This document shows, piece after piece, positions 8,026 to 16,416 of a DNA stretch of 64,000 nucleotides (position 1 is its first letter; each line of letters begins with the position of its first letter). The stretch is taken from the NCBI RefSeq assembly GCF_014653695.1, contig NZ_BNAR01000011.1, positions 124,001 through 188,000 of the forward strand, written 5' to 3'. A program made the position numbers and the translations under genes. Origin of the DNA: Lentzea cavernae (GTDB taxonomy: Bacteria; Actinomycetota; Actinomycetes; Mycobacteriales; Pseudonocardiaceae). The notes under the pieces are model-generated. The model had not been told where the DNA came from, ran no database searches, and was given only the letters and a program-made list of their open reading frames with translations.

Positions 8026-8053
8026 TTCACCGTACTCAGCACCACCGACAAGA

Positions 8054-8491
8054 TCAGGCGTGCAGCTCGATCGCCTTCCGCATCGTCTCCCGCGCCCGCC
8101 CGCGATCCCCCGCGATGTCGTACGCGTAGGCCAGCCGGAACCAAGCCCGCCAGTCCTCGGGCGCAGCCTCGACCTCGGCCCGCCGCTCCTCGAACCACGA
8201 GTCAGCGGCATCCCGATCCACCCGCCCGGACGGACGGCGCGGCAGGTGCGACACGTCGGGCAGCAGCCCGTCCGCGTCCAGCTCGCGGGCCATCTTCTCC
8301 GTCTCCCACCCGAACCGCAGGTTGGAGTACACGAGCCACACCCCGAGCAACGGCAGGATCAGCACACCGACGCCCAGCAGCACACCGACCACCTCACCGG
8401 TCCGCAGCAAGGCGACCGCACGACCGGTGAGCAGCACGAAGTAGACCGCGAGTGCCGCGATCAGCACCGCGACGGTGATGCGGACCTTCAC
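8054..8491 (-). CDS. small membrane protein with C-terminal tetratricopeptide-like helices
   Basis: Protein of 145 residues. Two membrane segments (about residues 3-22 and 34-58) are followed by a charged linker and a single TPR-like helix pair: EDWRAWFRLAYAYDIAGDRGRARETMRKAIEL. The GTG start overlaps the dapB stop (GTGA), placing it last in the pnp-M16-dapB operon. Its role is unknown; the position suggests it is simply co-expressed. A longer in-frame extension upstream would only read dapB in another frame and is rejected. Confidence 0.75.
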   Translation of the reverse strand: MKVRITVAVLIAALAVYFVLLTGRAVALLRTGEVVGVLLGVGVLILPLLGVWLVYSNLRFGWETEKMARELDADGLLPDVSHLPRRPSGRVDRDAADSWFEERRAEVEAAPEDWRAWFRLAYAYDIAGDRGRARETMRKAIELHA

Positions 8492-9225
8492 AGGTCGAGG
8501 TACTTGTCGAGGCCGACGGCCAGGCCGGGGCGCGACACGATCTCCCGCACGCCCAGCACCACGCCGGGCATGAAGGACGTGCGGTGCAACGAGTCCTGGC
8601 GGATCGTCAGGGTCTCGCTCTCGCCGCCGAACACGACCTCCTGGTGCGCGATCATCCCGGAGATCCGCAGCGAGTGGACCCGCACGCCGTCGACCAGAGC
8701 GCCTCGGGCACCCGGCTCCTCGACAGTGGTCGCGTCGGGCATCGGGTCCATGCCGGACCGGGCCGCCGCGATCAGGCGGGCGGTGTGGGCGGCCGTGCCC
8801 GAAGGGGCGTCGGCCTTGCGCGGGTGGTGCAGCTCGATGATCTCGGCCGACTCGTAGTAGCGGGCCGCGATCTCCGAGAAGCGCATCAGCAGGACGGCGC
8901 CGATGCCGAAGTTCGGAGCGATGAGCACGCCGACGTCCGAACGACCCTCGAGCAGCGCGGAAACCGCGTCCAGCTTGGGCTGGTCGAAGCCGGAAGTGCC
9001 GACGACGCAGTGGATTCCGGCGGCGACGCAGAACGCGAGGTTGTCCATCACGACGTCGGGGTGCGTGAAGTCGACGACGACCTGGACGCCCGCGTCCACG
9101 AGCGACGACAACGGGTCGTCGGCGTCGATGGCCGCGACGACCTCCATGTCCTTCGCGGCCTCGACCGCGCGGACCACCTCGGCGCCCATGCGGCCCCGCG
9201 CGCCGAGAACTCCGACGCGAATCAT
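8488..9225 (-). CDS. dapB: 4-hydroxy-tetrahydrodipicolinate reductase
   Basis: Cytosolic enzyme of the diaminopimelate/lysine pathway, reducing hydroxy-tetrahydrodipicolinate with NAD(P)H. It has 245 residues, the usual actinomycete length. The Rossmann motif VGVLGARGRMG is at residues 4-14, and the DapB signature ELHHPRKADAPSGTA contains the catalytic His pair and Lys. ATG start overlaps the stop of the M16 peptidase gene (ATGA), and its own stop overlaps the next start. The same pairing of pepR-like peptidase and dapB is seen in mycobacteria. Confidence 0.97.
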   Translation of the reverse strand: MIRVGVLGARGRMGAEVVRAVEAAKDMEVVAAIDADDPLSSLVDAGVQVVVDFTHPDVVMDNLAFCVAAGIHCVVGTSGFDQPKLDAVSALLEGRSDVGVLIAPNFGIGAVLLMRFSEIAARYYESAEIIELHHPRKADAPSGTAAHTARLIAAARSGMDPMPDATTVEEPGARGALVDGVRVHSLRISGMIAHQEVVFGGESETLTIRQDSLHRTSFMPGVVLGVREIVSRPGLAVGLDKYLDL

Positions 9226-10625
9226 GCAATCACCTCGTGTACCTGGTCCGGCAGATCGTCGGCGTGATCGTAAGGGCCGACCACCGCCGCGGCGACGGGT
9301 CGGCGCAGCAGATCACGTGCGAGCAGCGCCACTTCGTCGGCGGAGACGGCGTCGATGCGCGCCAGCGTGTCCTCCACGCTGAGGTGGTCGCCGTAGTTCA
9401 GTTCGGACTTGCCGATGCGCGACATCCGGGAGCTGGTGTCCTCCAGGCCCAGGACGAGGGCACCGCGCAGCTGGCCCTTGCCGCGCGCCACCTCGGCGTC
9501 GGACAGGCCGCCGCGGGCGACGTCGACGAGCACCTCGCGGATCACGCCGGCGGTCTCGCCGAGGCGATCGGGCTGGCAGCCCGCGTAGACGGCGAACGTG
9601 CCGGTGTCCGCGTACAGGCCGACCGACGAGTACACCTGGTACGCCAGGCCCCGCCGCTCGCGCACTTCCTGGAACAGCCGGGAGCTCATGCCGCCGCCGA
9701 TGGCCGCGTTCAGGACGTTCAACGCGAACCGGCGCTCGTCGTGGCGGTCCAGGCCCTTCATGCCGAGCATGAGGTGCGCCTGCTCGGTGTCGTCGGTGTG
9801 CAGCACCAGCTTGCGGGCGTCGGCGATGCGCGCGCGACCCGCTCGTGGCGCCACCGCGCTGCCCTCCCGCGACAGCCGGTCGCCGACGGCCTTGCGCACC
9901 AGGCGCATGACGTGCGCGTGCTCGATGTTGCCGGCGACGGCGAACACCATGCGCGGCAACGTGTAGCGCTTCTTGTAGAACGAGAACAGGTTGTCCCGCT
10001 GCATGTCCTGAATGGACTTCTCGGTGCCGAGGACGGGGCGGCCCAGCGCGTGGTCGCCGAACATCGCCTCGATGAACGCGTCGTGCAGCAGGTCTTCCGG
10101 GTCGTCGTCGCGCATCGCGATCTCTTCGAGCACGACACCGCGTTCGGTCTCGAAGTCACGCGGACCGCAGATGGCCTCGAACACCACGTCCGCGACCAGG
10201 TCCACCGCCAACGGCAGATCTTCGTCCAGGACGTGCGCGTAGTAGCAGGTGTGCTCCTTCGCGGTGAACGCGTTCAGCTCGCCGCCGACCGCGTCGATCT
10301 CCTCCGCGATGGCAGCGGCAGACCGGCGCGAAGTTCCCTTGAACAGCAGGTGTTCCAGGTAGTGCGCGGCACCCGCGACCTCGGGCCGTTCGTCACGGGA
10401 CCCGACCTGCACCCACAGCCCGACCGAGGCGGACCGCACGCTCGGGATGCGCTCGGTGATGACGCGCAGGCCCGACGGCAGCATGCTGCGCCGCACCTCG
10501 GACCCCGCGGACATCTCCAGCACCCGCGTGCTGCCGGGCTTCTGGAGGTGGCCCGGCGTCGCAGTACGCGGACGGCCGCGGGTGGGTGCACCCGCGGCCG
10601 TCACGTTGTTGCTCGTCGCACTCAC
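9222..10625 (-). CDS. M16 family zinc metallopeptidase (PepR-like)
   Basis: Protein of 467 residues with the inverted zinc motif HYLEH at residues 88-92 (HxxEH) and the distal glutamate expected in the following helix (FTAKEHTCYYAHV region). The family resembles mitochondrial processing peptidase beta subunit and acts in the cytosol on peptides. The C-terminal half carries the substrate-binding domain, with GGGMSSRLFQEVRERRGLAY, the conserved R-Y region of M16B enzymes. The GTG start overlaps the pnp stop, so the two are coupled. The first ~40 residues are a lineage-specific polar extension; translation could start a little later. Confidence 0.93.
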   Translation of the reverse strand: MSATSNNVTAAGAPTRGRPRTATPGHLQKPGSTRVLEMSAGSEVRRSMLPSGLRVITERIPSVRSASVGLWVQVGSRDERPEVAGAAHYLEHLLFKGTSRRSAAAIAEEIDAVGGELNAFTAKEHTCYYAHVLDEDLPLAVDLVADVVFEAICGPRDFETERGVVLEEIAMRDDDPEDLLHDAFIEAMFGDHALGRPVLGTEKSIQDMQRDNLFSFYKKRYTLPRMVFAVAGNIEHAHVMRLVRKAVGDRLSREGSAVAPRAGRARIADARKLVLHTDDTEQAHLMLGMKGLDRHDERRFALNVLNAAIGGGMSSRLFQEVRERRGLAYQVYSSVGLYADTGTFAVYAGCQPDRLGETAGVIREVLVDVARGGLSDAEVARGKGQLRGALVLGLEDTSSRMSRIGKSELNYGDHLSVEDTLARIDAVSADEVALLARDLLRRPVAAAVVGPYDHADDLPDQVHEVIA

Positions 10626-12868
10626 TGCGCGGGAGCCGCCTCAGCAGCCTCGGTGGCCTCGACGGCCTCCGGGGCGTCAGCCGGCTTCGCCGCGTCGTCC
10701 TCGTTCACGACGACGAGGCTGATCTTGCCGCGCTGGTCGATGTCGGCGATCTCGACGCGGAGCTTGTCGCCGACCTTGACGACGTCCTCCACCTTCGCGA
10801 TGCGCTTGCCGTTGCCCAGCTTCGAGATGTGGACGAGGCCGTCCTTGCCGGGCAGCAGCGAGACGAACGCGCCGAACGCGGCCGTCTTCACCACGGTGCC
10901 CAGGAAGCGCTCGCCGACCTTCGGCAGCTGCGGGTTCGCGATCGCGTTGATCATGCCGATCGCGGCCTCGGCCGAGGGGCCGTCCGCCGCACCGACGTAG
11001 ATCGTGCCGTCGTCCTCGATGGAGATGTCGGCACCGGTCTGCTCGGTGATCGAGTTGATCATCTTGCCCTTCGGGCCGATGACCTCGCCGATCTTGTCGG
11101 TCGGGATCTTGACCGACGTCACGCGCGGAGCGAAGGCGCTCATCTCGTCCGGGTCGGAGATGGCCTCGGCCATGACCTCGAGGATCGTGTAGCGAGCGTC
11201 GCGCGCCTGGCCGAGGGCCTGCGCGAGAACCTCGGACGGGATGCCGTCGAGCTTCGTGTCGAGCTGCAGCGCCGTCACGAACTCCTTGGTGCCCGCGACC
11301 TTGAAGTCCATGTCGCCGAACGCGTCCTCGGCACCGAGGATGTCGGTCAGCGCCACGTAGCGGGTCTCACCGTCGACCTCGTCGGAGACGAGACCCATCG
11401 CGATGCCGGAGACCGGCGCCTTCAGCGGGACACCCGCGTTGAGCAGCGACAGGGTCGACGCGCAGACCGAGCCCATGGACGTCGAGCCGTTGGAGCTCAG
11501 CGCCTCGGACACCTGGCGGATCGCGTAGGGGAACTCCTCGCGCTTGGGCAGCACGGGCATGATCGCCCGCTCGGCCAGCGCGCCGTGGCCGATCTCGCGG
11601 CGCTTCGGCGAACCCACGCGGCCGGTCTCACCGGTCGAGTAGGGCGGGAAGTTGTAGTGGTGCAGGTAGCGCTTGTGCGTCTCGGGAGCCAGCGAGTCGA
11701 TCTGCTGCTCCATGCGCAGCATGTTCAGCGTGGTGACACCCAGGATCTGGGTCTCGCCGCGCTCGAACAGCGCCGAACCGTGCGTCCTCGGGATCACGGC
11801 CACCTCGGCGCCGAGGTCACGGATGTCCGTGAGGCCGCGGCCGTCGATGCGGACGTTGTCGCGCAGGATGCGCTGGCGCACGAGCTTCTTGGTCAGCGAG
11901 CGGAACGCGGCGCCGACCTCCTTCTCGCGACCCTCGAACTGCTCGGCCAGCTTCTCGAGCGTGGCGGCCTTGACCTCGTCGAGCTTGGACTCGCGCTCGG
12001 CCTTGCCCGCGATGGTCAGCGCCTGCGCGAGCTCGCCCGACGCGGACGACTCGACGGCCTCGAACGCGTCGGCCTGGTAGGCCGGGTACGTCGGGAACTC
12101 GCCGGTGGCCTTCGCGGCGACCTGGGCGAGCTGCGCCTGGGCCTCGCAGAGGACCTTGATGAACGGCTTGGAGGCCTCGAGGCCCGCGGCCACGACCTCC
12201 TCGGTCGGGGCGGTGGCGCCCTCGGCGATCATGTCGATCACGTTGTCGGTGGCCTCGGCCTCGACCATCATGATCGCGACGTCGCCGGACTCGACCACGC
12301 GGCCCGCGACGACCATGTCGAACACGGCCTTCTCGAGCTGCTCGTAGGTCGGGAACGCGACCCACTGGCCCTCGATGAGCGCCACGCGGACGCCACCGAT
12401 CGGACCGGAGAACGGCAGACCCGCGAGCTGCGTCGACGCGGACGCGGCGTTGATCGCCACGACGTCGTACAGGTCCTTCGGGTTCAGGCTCATGACCGTG
12501 ATGACGACCTGGATCTCGTTGCGCAGACCGTCCACGAAGGACGGGCGCAGCGGACGGTCGATCAGGCGGCAGGTGAGGATGGCGTCCGTGCTCGGACGAC
12601 CCTCACGCCGGAAGAACGAGCCGGGGATGCGGCCCGCGGCGTACATGCGCTCCTCGACGTCCACCGTGAGGGGGAAGAAGTCGAAGTGCTCTTTGGGGTG
12701 CTTCGACGCCGTCGTGGCGCTCAGAAGCATGGTCTCGTCGTCCAGGTACGCCACCACGCTGCCGGCGGCCTGACGCGCGAGGCGCCCGGTCTCGAAGCGG
12801 ATGGTGCGCGAGCCGAACTTGCCGTTGTCGATTACGGCAGACGCCTCGTGGACTTCAATGTCCGTCAT
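10622..12868 (-). CDS. pnp: polyribonucleotide nucleotidyltransferase (PNPase/GpsI)
   Basis: Phosphorolytic 3'-5' exoribonuclease and RNA polymerase of the degradosome, 748 residues. Two RNase PH domains are visible: the first with FFPLTVDVEERMYAAGRIPGSFFRREGRP, the second with RTHGSALFERGETQ and the phosphate/metal-binding SNGSTSMGSVCAS and MGLVSDEV segments. A KH domain (IPTDKIGEVIGPKGKMINSI, about residues 590-640) and an S1 domain (from about 655, LGTVVKTAAFGAFVSLLPGKDGLVHIS) follow, then an Ala/Glu-rich tail. It is the first gene of an operon with the M16 peptidase and dapB, downstream of rpsO, with a structured leader. Confidence 0.98.
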   Translation of the reverse strand: MTDIEVHEASAVIDNGKFGSRTIRFETGRLARQAAGSVVAYLDDETMLLSATTASKHPKEHFDFFPLTVDVEERMYAAGRIPGSFFRREGRPSTDAILTCRLIDRPLRPSFVDGLRNEIQVVITVMSLNPKDLYDVVAINAASASTQLAGLPFSGPIGGVRVALIEGQWVAFPTYEQLEKAVFDMVVAGRVVESGDVAIMMVEAEATDNVIDMIAEGATAPTEEVVAAGLEASKPFIKVLCEAQAQLAQVAAKATGEFPTYPAYQADAFEAVESSASGELAQALTIAGKAERESKLDEVKAATLEKLAEQFEGREKEVGAAFRSLTKKLVRQRILRDNVRIDGRGLTDIRDLGAEVAVIPRTHGSALFERGETQILGVTTLNMLRMEQQIDSLAPETHKRYLHHYNFPPYSTGETGRVGSPKRREIGHGALAERAIMPVLPKREEFPYAIRQVSEALSSNGSTSMGSVCASTLSLLNAGVPLKAPVSGIAMGLVSDEVDGETRYVALTDILGAEDAFGDMDFKVAGTKEFVTALQLDTKLDGIPSEVLAQALGQARDARYTILEVMAEAISDPDEMSAFAPRVTSVKIPTDKIGEVIGPKGKMINSITEQTGADISIEDDGTIYVGAADGPSAEAAIGMINAIANPQLPKVGERFLGTVVKTAAFGAFVSLLPGKDGLVHISKLGNGKRIAKVEDVVKVGDKLRVEIADIDQRGKISLVVVNEDDAAKPADAPEAVEATEAAEAAPAQ

Positions 12869-12923
12869 ATACTTGTAACTCCTCGTCTTTTGGACTCCGC
12901 ACGCGCGTTTTGACGAGGCCGGT

Positions 12924-13058
12924 CTTCGATCGAAGTCTCCTGGGGCGTTTCCACCAGGAGGCCACTACCGAGGACCGGCGCGGAAACTGCTCCGCGCGAC
13001 GCGGGTCCTGTTTTTCTTCCTCTTTGCAACCAGGGATCTGTATACACCCGGTTGTGCA
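12924..13058 (-). promoter_or_regulatory. structured 5' leader and probable promoter of pnp
   Basis: The 232 bases between rpsO and pnp hold a terminator (13059-13094), then a possible -10 TATACA on the minus strand (13039-13044). Two hairpins follow. The larger, 12972-13008, pairs GGACC with GGTCC and GCGCGGA with TCCGCGC around the loop aactgc. The smaller, 12937-12960, pairs CTCCTGG with CCAGGAG. PNPase controls its own mRNA through leader hairpins cut by RNase III in several bacteria; these hairpins are good candidates for that, by inference. Confidence 0.5.
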
Positions 13059-13094
13059 CCGAGGGGGAGTGACCGGCCGGTCACTCCCCCTCGG
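13059..13094 (-). terminator. 36-bp perfect palindrome after rpsO
   Basis: The 18-base arm starting CCGAGGGGGAGTGACC is followed without a spacer by its exact complement; the hairpin begins six bases after the rpsO stop. It probably terminates or attenuates rpsO transcripts before pnp. Confidence 0.75.
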
Positions 13095-13100
13095 CAGAAA

Positions 13101-13370
13101 TCACCTGCGCAGACCGAGGCGCTGGATCAGCGCGCGGTAGCGGTTGATGTCCACCTTGGTCAGGTAGTTCAGCAGACGGCGGCGACGGCCGACCATCAGC
13201 AGAAGACCACGGCGGGAGTGGTGGTCGTGCTTGTGCTGCTTGAGGTGCTCGGTGAGGTCCGCGATGCGCTTGCTCAGCAGAGCGACCTGCGCCTCGGTCG
13301 AGCCCGTGTCCGAGTCGTGCAGACCGTACTCACCGAGGATGGACTTCTTCTGATCCGTGGACAGTGCCAC
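13101..13370 (-). CDS. rpsO: 30S ribosomal protein S15
   Basis: Protein of 89 residues, the canonical length. Typical S15 features are seen throughout: MALSTDQKKSILGEYG at the start, HDSDTGSTEAQVALLSKRI, the RNA-binding HKHDHHSRRGLLLMVGRRRRLLNYL, and the conserved end YRALIQRLGLRR. It binds the central domain of 16S rRNA early in small-subunit assembly. Located directly upstream of pnp as in most bacteria, with a strong terminator between the two. Confidence 0.99.
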   Translation of the reverse strand: MALSTDQKKSILGEYGLHDSDTGSTEAQVALLSKRIADLTEHLKQHKHDHHSRRGLLLMVGRRRRLLNYLTKVDINRYRALIQRLGLRR

Positions 13371-13498
13371 TAGGTACTTCTCCTACTTGTTCAGGTCCGT
13401 GCGGCCCCACGCCCGCCGAATTGCTGGCCGGGGGTAGCCGGTACTGGCCGCCACGGACCGCAGCCAGACCCAACTGCGAAGGCTATCAGGCAGAGTGC

Positions 13499-13945
13499 TC
13501 AGCGGCGCGCTGACGTGCGCAACCCCACCCGGTCCACGGGTGTGTAGACGCCGTTCGCGCTGCTCACCAGCACTGCTTCCGCCGGCTGCCACGGGCTGCT
13601 CAGGAACTCCGGCATCGGTTGTCCCTTGTACCCGTAGGCCACCGTCAGGTGCGCGAACCAATTGTCGTTCGCGCCCGCTGCTCGTGCCAACTGATTTAAC
13701 TCGCCGTGAATTCCCGCCCACAGGACCCTGCCGCGGAAGTCGTTGAAGTTCTGGAGCCTCAGTTGCGGCACCTCGTGGCCCTCGAGAGCCCTGAAGCGTT
13801 CCTCATCAGCGGTTTCACCGTGGAAGCACAACGTGATGTGCCACTTCTCCGGTTTCGTCCACTCCAGGTCGAGATCGCGGTCCAGCACTGCGTCGAGCTC
13901 GTCGACCACGTGCCGGGGCGGGAACAGCGCGGTGAAGAACTTCAC
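13499..13945 (-). CDS. 2'-5' RNA ligase / 2H phosphoesterase family protein
   Basis: Protein of 148 residues with the two HxT/S motifs that define the 2H phosphoesterase superfamily: WHITLCF near residue 36 and HLTVAY near residue 101. The opening VKFFTALFPPRHVVDEL is typical of ThpR-type proteins. Family members hydrolyse 2',3'-cyclic phosphates or ligate RNA in vitro; the cellular substrate is unknown. The GTG start overlaps the stop of the helix-turn-helix gene (GTGA), so the two are coupled and may act together. Confidence 0.85.
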   Translation of the reverse strand: MKFFTALFPPRHVVDELDAVLDRDLDLEWTKPEKWHITLCFHGETADEERFRALEGHEVPQLRLQNFNDFRGRVLWAGIHGELNQLARAAGANDNWFAHLTVAYGYKGQPMPEFLSSPWQPAEAVLVSSANGVYTPVDRVGLRTSARR

Positions 13946-14427
13946 CGGGGCGGCCCCGCGGCCCGGATGGCGCGGCGGAAGAGCTCCGCGATCGCCGGGA
14001 ACTCCTCGTGCAGCAGATCGGCGGCCTGCTGCAGCTCCACGCGGTCGGCGACGCGGCGCAGCACCGGGTACGCGACGCTCTCCTCGCCGTTGATCGGGAA
14101 CGAGTCGCGCGACACCGTCGGCTTGGACTCGCGCACGTCGTCGAGCGCGCGCTGCAACGCCTCCGGCGCCCCGGTCGCCACGTCCGGCGTGAGGATCTTG
14201 CGCTCGAGCATGATCATCCGAGCGAGCACCGCGGGGTTGCCGATCTTGGCGCGGCGACCGCTCATCACCTGGCTGAGCATGGGGGCGCTGATCCCGAGCA
14301 CGTCCGCGAGCTGCGCCTGGGACACGTTGAAGGCCACGACCAACCTGCGCACGCGGTCGCCCAGGGGCTCCCCGTACCACTCCCGTTGCAGGGCGAGGTT
14401 GCGCTGAACGATCTTGTGGTCCTCCAC
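13942..14427 (-). CDS. XRE-type helix-turn-helix protein
   Basis: Protein of about 161 residues. The helix-turn-helix is clear at about residues 20-55: LGDRVRRLVVAFNVSQAQLADVLGISAPMLSQVMSGRRAKIGNPAVLAR. The C-terminal part is a helical domain without a recognised family. The start is set at GTG 14427 because GGAGAGG lies five bases upstream; an in-frame GTG/ATG further up to 14463 has no such site. It is coupled to the 2H phosphoesterase gene by an overlapping stop and start. The regulated target is unknown. Confidence 0.8.
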   Translation of the reverse strand: MEDHKIVQRNLALQREWYGEPLGDRVRRLVVAFNVSQAQLADVLGISAPMLSQVMSGRRAKIGNPAVLARMIMLERKILTPDVATGAPEALQRALDDVRESKPTVSRDSFPINGEESVAYPVLRRVADRVELQQAADLLHEEFPAIAELFRRAIRAAGPPR

Positions 14428-14511
14428 CTTGGCCTCTCCAGTAGCCCGCACTCTGACCCGCATCCTGCCAGCCCAGGGGCTGTCAGATGCCCACTTCGCC
14501 TGATCTGACGG

Positions 14512-15444
14512 TCACGACTCGGCGAGCAGTTCCCTCGTTCGGTCGACGTCGCGGTGCATTTGTTCGAGCAGGGCCTCGACGGAGTCGTACTTCTCCATCT
14601 CGCGCAGCCTGTCGACGAAGTCCACGGCGACGCGCTGGCCGTAATAGTCCTCGTCGACGTCCAGCACGAACGCCTCGACTCGCCGCTCCCGCCCGGAGAA
14701 CGTCGGATTCGTCCCCACTGAGACGGCGGCCTTCAGGGTCTTGCCCTTGGCGTCGGTGAACCAGCACGCGTAGATGCCGTCCGCCGGAACGGCCGCGAAC
14801 TTCGGCGTCGACAGGTTGGCGGTCGGGAACCCGAGGTCCTTGCCCCGCCCGTCGCCCTTGACGACGATCCCCTCGAGCCGGTGCGGCCTGCCCAGCGCCT
14901 CGGCCGCCGCCTTCACGTCGCCCGCGTCGATGCACGCGCGGATGTAGGTCGACGAGTAGGTCACGTCGTCAGCGGACACCAGATCAGCCCCCTCGGTCAC
15001 GAATCCGAACCGCTGCCCCAGCTGACGCAGCAACGCGACGTTACCGGCAGCCTTGTGCCCGAAGGTGAAGTTCTCCCCCACCACGACGGCGGCCGCGTGC
15101 AGCTTCTCGACGAGCACCTCGTGCACGAACTCGTCCGCGGGCATCCTGCTGGTCTCCAGCGTGAACGGCACCACCACGAAGTGGTCGACGCCCAGCGCCT
15201 CGACCAGCTCCGACCGCCGGCGCAGCGTGGTGAGCTGCGCGGGGTGGCTGCCGGGGCGCACCACCTCGGACGGGTGGGGGTCGAAGGTCATCAGCACGCT
15301 CGGCAGGCCGCGCTGCTCCGCGAGGCCGACGGCGCGCCCGACCAGGGCCTGGTGGCCTTTGTGGACACCGTCGAACACGCCGATGGTCACGACGCAGCGG
15401 CCCCAGCCGCCGGGAAGGTGATCTAGTCCGCGCCAGCGTTGCAC
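14512..15444 (-). CDS. ribF: bifunctional riboflavin kinase / FAD synthetase
   Basis: Makes FMN and FAD from riboflavin and ATP. Of 310 residues, the N-terminal adenylyltransferase domain has VVTIGVFDGVHKGHQALV (nucleotidyltransferase HxGH variant, residues 18-35) and VVVGENFTFGHKAAGN. The C-terminal kinase domain begins near residue 190, with GDGRGKDLGFPTANL (the PTAN motif that binds Mg-ATP). Length and domain order are normal. It lies between truB and the HTH-RNA ligase pair on the same strand; a FMN riboswitch is not seen. Confidence 0.97.
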   Translation of the reverse strand: MQRWRGLDHLPGGWGRCVVTIGVFDGVHKGHQALVGRAVGLAEQRGLPSVLMTFDPHPSEVVRPGSHPAQLTTLRRRSELVEALGVDHFVVVPFTLETSRMPADEFVHEVLVEKLHAAAVVVGENFTFGHKAAGNVALLRQLGQRFGFVTEGADLVSADDVTYSSTYIRACIDAGDVKAAAEALGRPHRLEGIVVKGDGRGKDLGFPTANLSTPKFAAVPADGIYACWFTDAKGKTLKAAVSVGTNPTFSGRERRVEAFVLDVDEDYYGQRVAVDFVDRLREMEKYDSVEALLEQMHRDVDRTRELLAES

Positions 15445-15517
15445 GGTGATCAGCCTACGACCCCGGACCGCCCCGGTGCCCGCCCGCCTCGCCAGGCGGG
15501 CCGGAGCCGGGCACGCC

Positions 15518-16405
15518 TCAGCCGGCGGGGCTCAGCACCACGACGGGTTTGCAGGCGGTGCCCTCGTCCTTGGCCAGCGCGATGACGTGCCCGTCCGGCC
15601 CGAACACCCCGTACGTCCCGTCGATCCCGCCCGCGCGCAGCCGCTGCCCGTGCGACAGCGCGGACGCCTCGTTCGGGTCGATCTCCCGGCGCGGGAACGC
15701 CGTCGCGACCGCCGAGTCGAGGTCCAGCGACAGCCCCGGCGTCTCCTCCAGCTGCTCGAGCGTCTTGGCCACGCGGAGGTCGAACGGGCCGACCCTGGTG
15801 CGCCGCAACGCCCCCAGGTGCCCGCCGACGCCCAGCGCGGCGCCCAGGTCGCGGGCCAGCGCGCGCACGTAGGTGCCGGACGAGCACTCGACCATCACGT
15901 CCAGCAGCACCTGCTTGTCCTCACGGCGCGAGAACAACACGTCGAACCGGTGCACGGTCACGGGGCGTGCGGGGATCTCGACGTCCTCACCCGCGCGCAC
16001 ACGGGCGTAGGCGCGCTTGCCGTCGATCTTCACCGCGGAGACGGACGACGGCACCTGCTGGATCGGGCCGGTCAGCTTCGCGATCTCGGCCGCGATCGCG
16101 TCGTCGGCGACACCGGAGGCGTCCTCAGTGGACAGCACCTCGCCCTCGGCGTCGTCCGTGGTGGTCGAAGCGCCCAGCACGATCGTCGCGAGGTAGGCCT
16201 TGCTGTCGAGCGCCAGATGACCGAGGAGCTTCGTCGCGCGCTCGATGCCGAGCACGAGCACGCCGGTCGCCATCGGGTCCAGCGTGCCGGCGTGCCCGAC
16301 CTTGCGGGTGCCGAGGATCCTGCGCACACGCGCCACCACGTCGTGCGAGGTCATGCCGTCCGGCTTGTCGACGACGACCAGGCCCGGTGCAACAGAGGGT
16401 TTCAC
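15518..16405 (-). CDS. truB: tRNA pseudouridine(55) synthase
   Basis: Isomerises U55 in the T-loop of tRNAs. It has 295 residues. Motifs: GLVVVDKPDGMTSHDVVARVRR at the start, GHAGTLDPMATGVL with the catalytic Asp, and the KAYLATI strand. The C-terminal region carries the actinomycete TruB extension. The start is placed at GTG 16405, which matches the family; longer frames up to 16522 would overlap the MFS gene upstream. The MFS stop lies 11 bases before. Confidence 0.96.
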   Translation of the reverse strand: MKPSVAPGLVVVDKPDGMTSHDVVARVRRILGTRKVGHAGTLDPMATGVLVLGIERATKLLGHLALDSKAYLATIVLGASTTTDDAEGEVLSTEDASGVADDAIAAEIAKLTGPIQQVPSSVSAVKIDGKRAYARVRAGEDVEIPARPVTVHRFDVLFSRREDKQVLLDVMVECSSGTYVRALARDLGAALGVGGHLGALRRTRVGPFDLRVAKTLEQLEETPGLSLDLDSAVATAFPRREIDPNEASALSHGQRLRAGGIDGTYGVFGPDGHVIALAKDEGTACKPVVVLSPAG

Positions 16406-16416
16406 GGCGAGAAAGC

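Noticed and set aside
8054..9229. A 391-codon frame joining the TPR protein to the dapB region
   Set aside because: Only the last 145 codons make sense as protein. The rest is dapB read in another frame; the GTGA overlap at 8488-8491 gives the true start.
13059..13094. Origin or partition site (36-bp palindrome)
   Set aside because: A single palindrome directly after rpsO with no iterons or replication genes fits a terminator.
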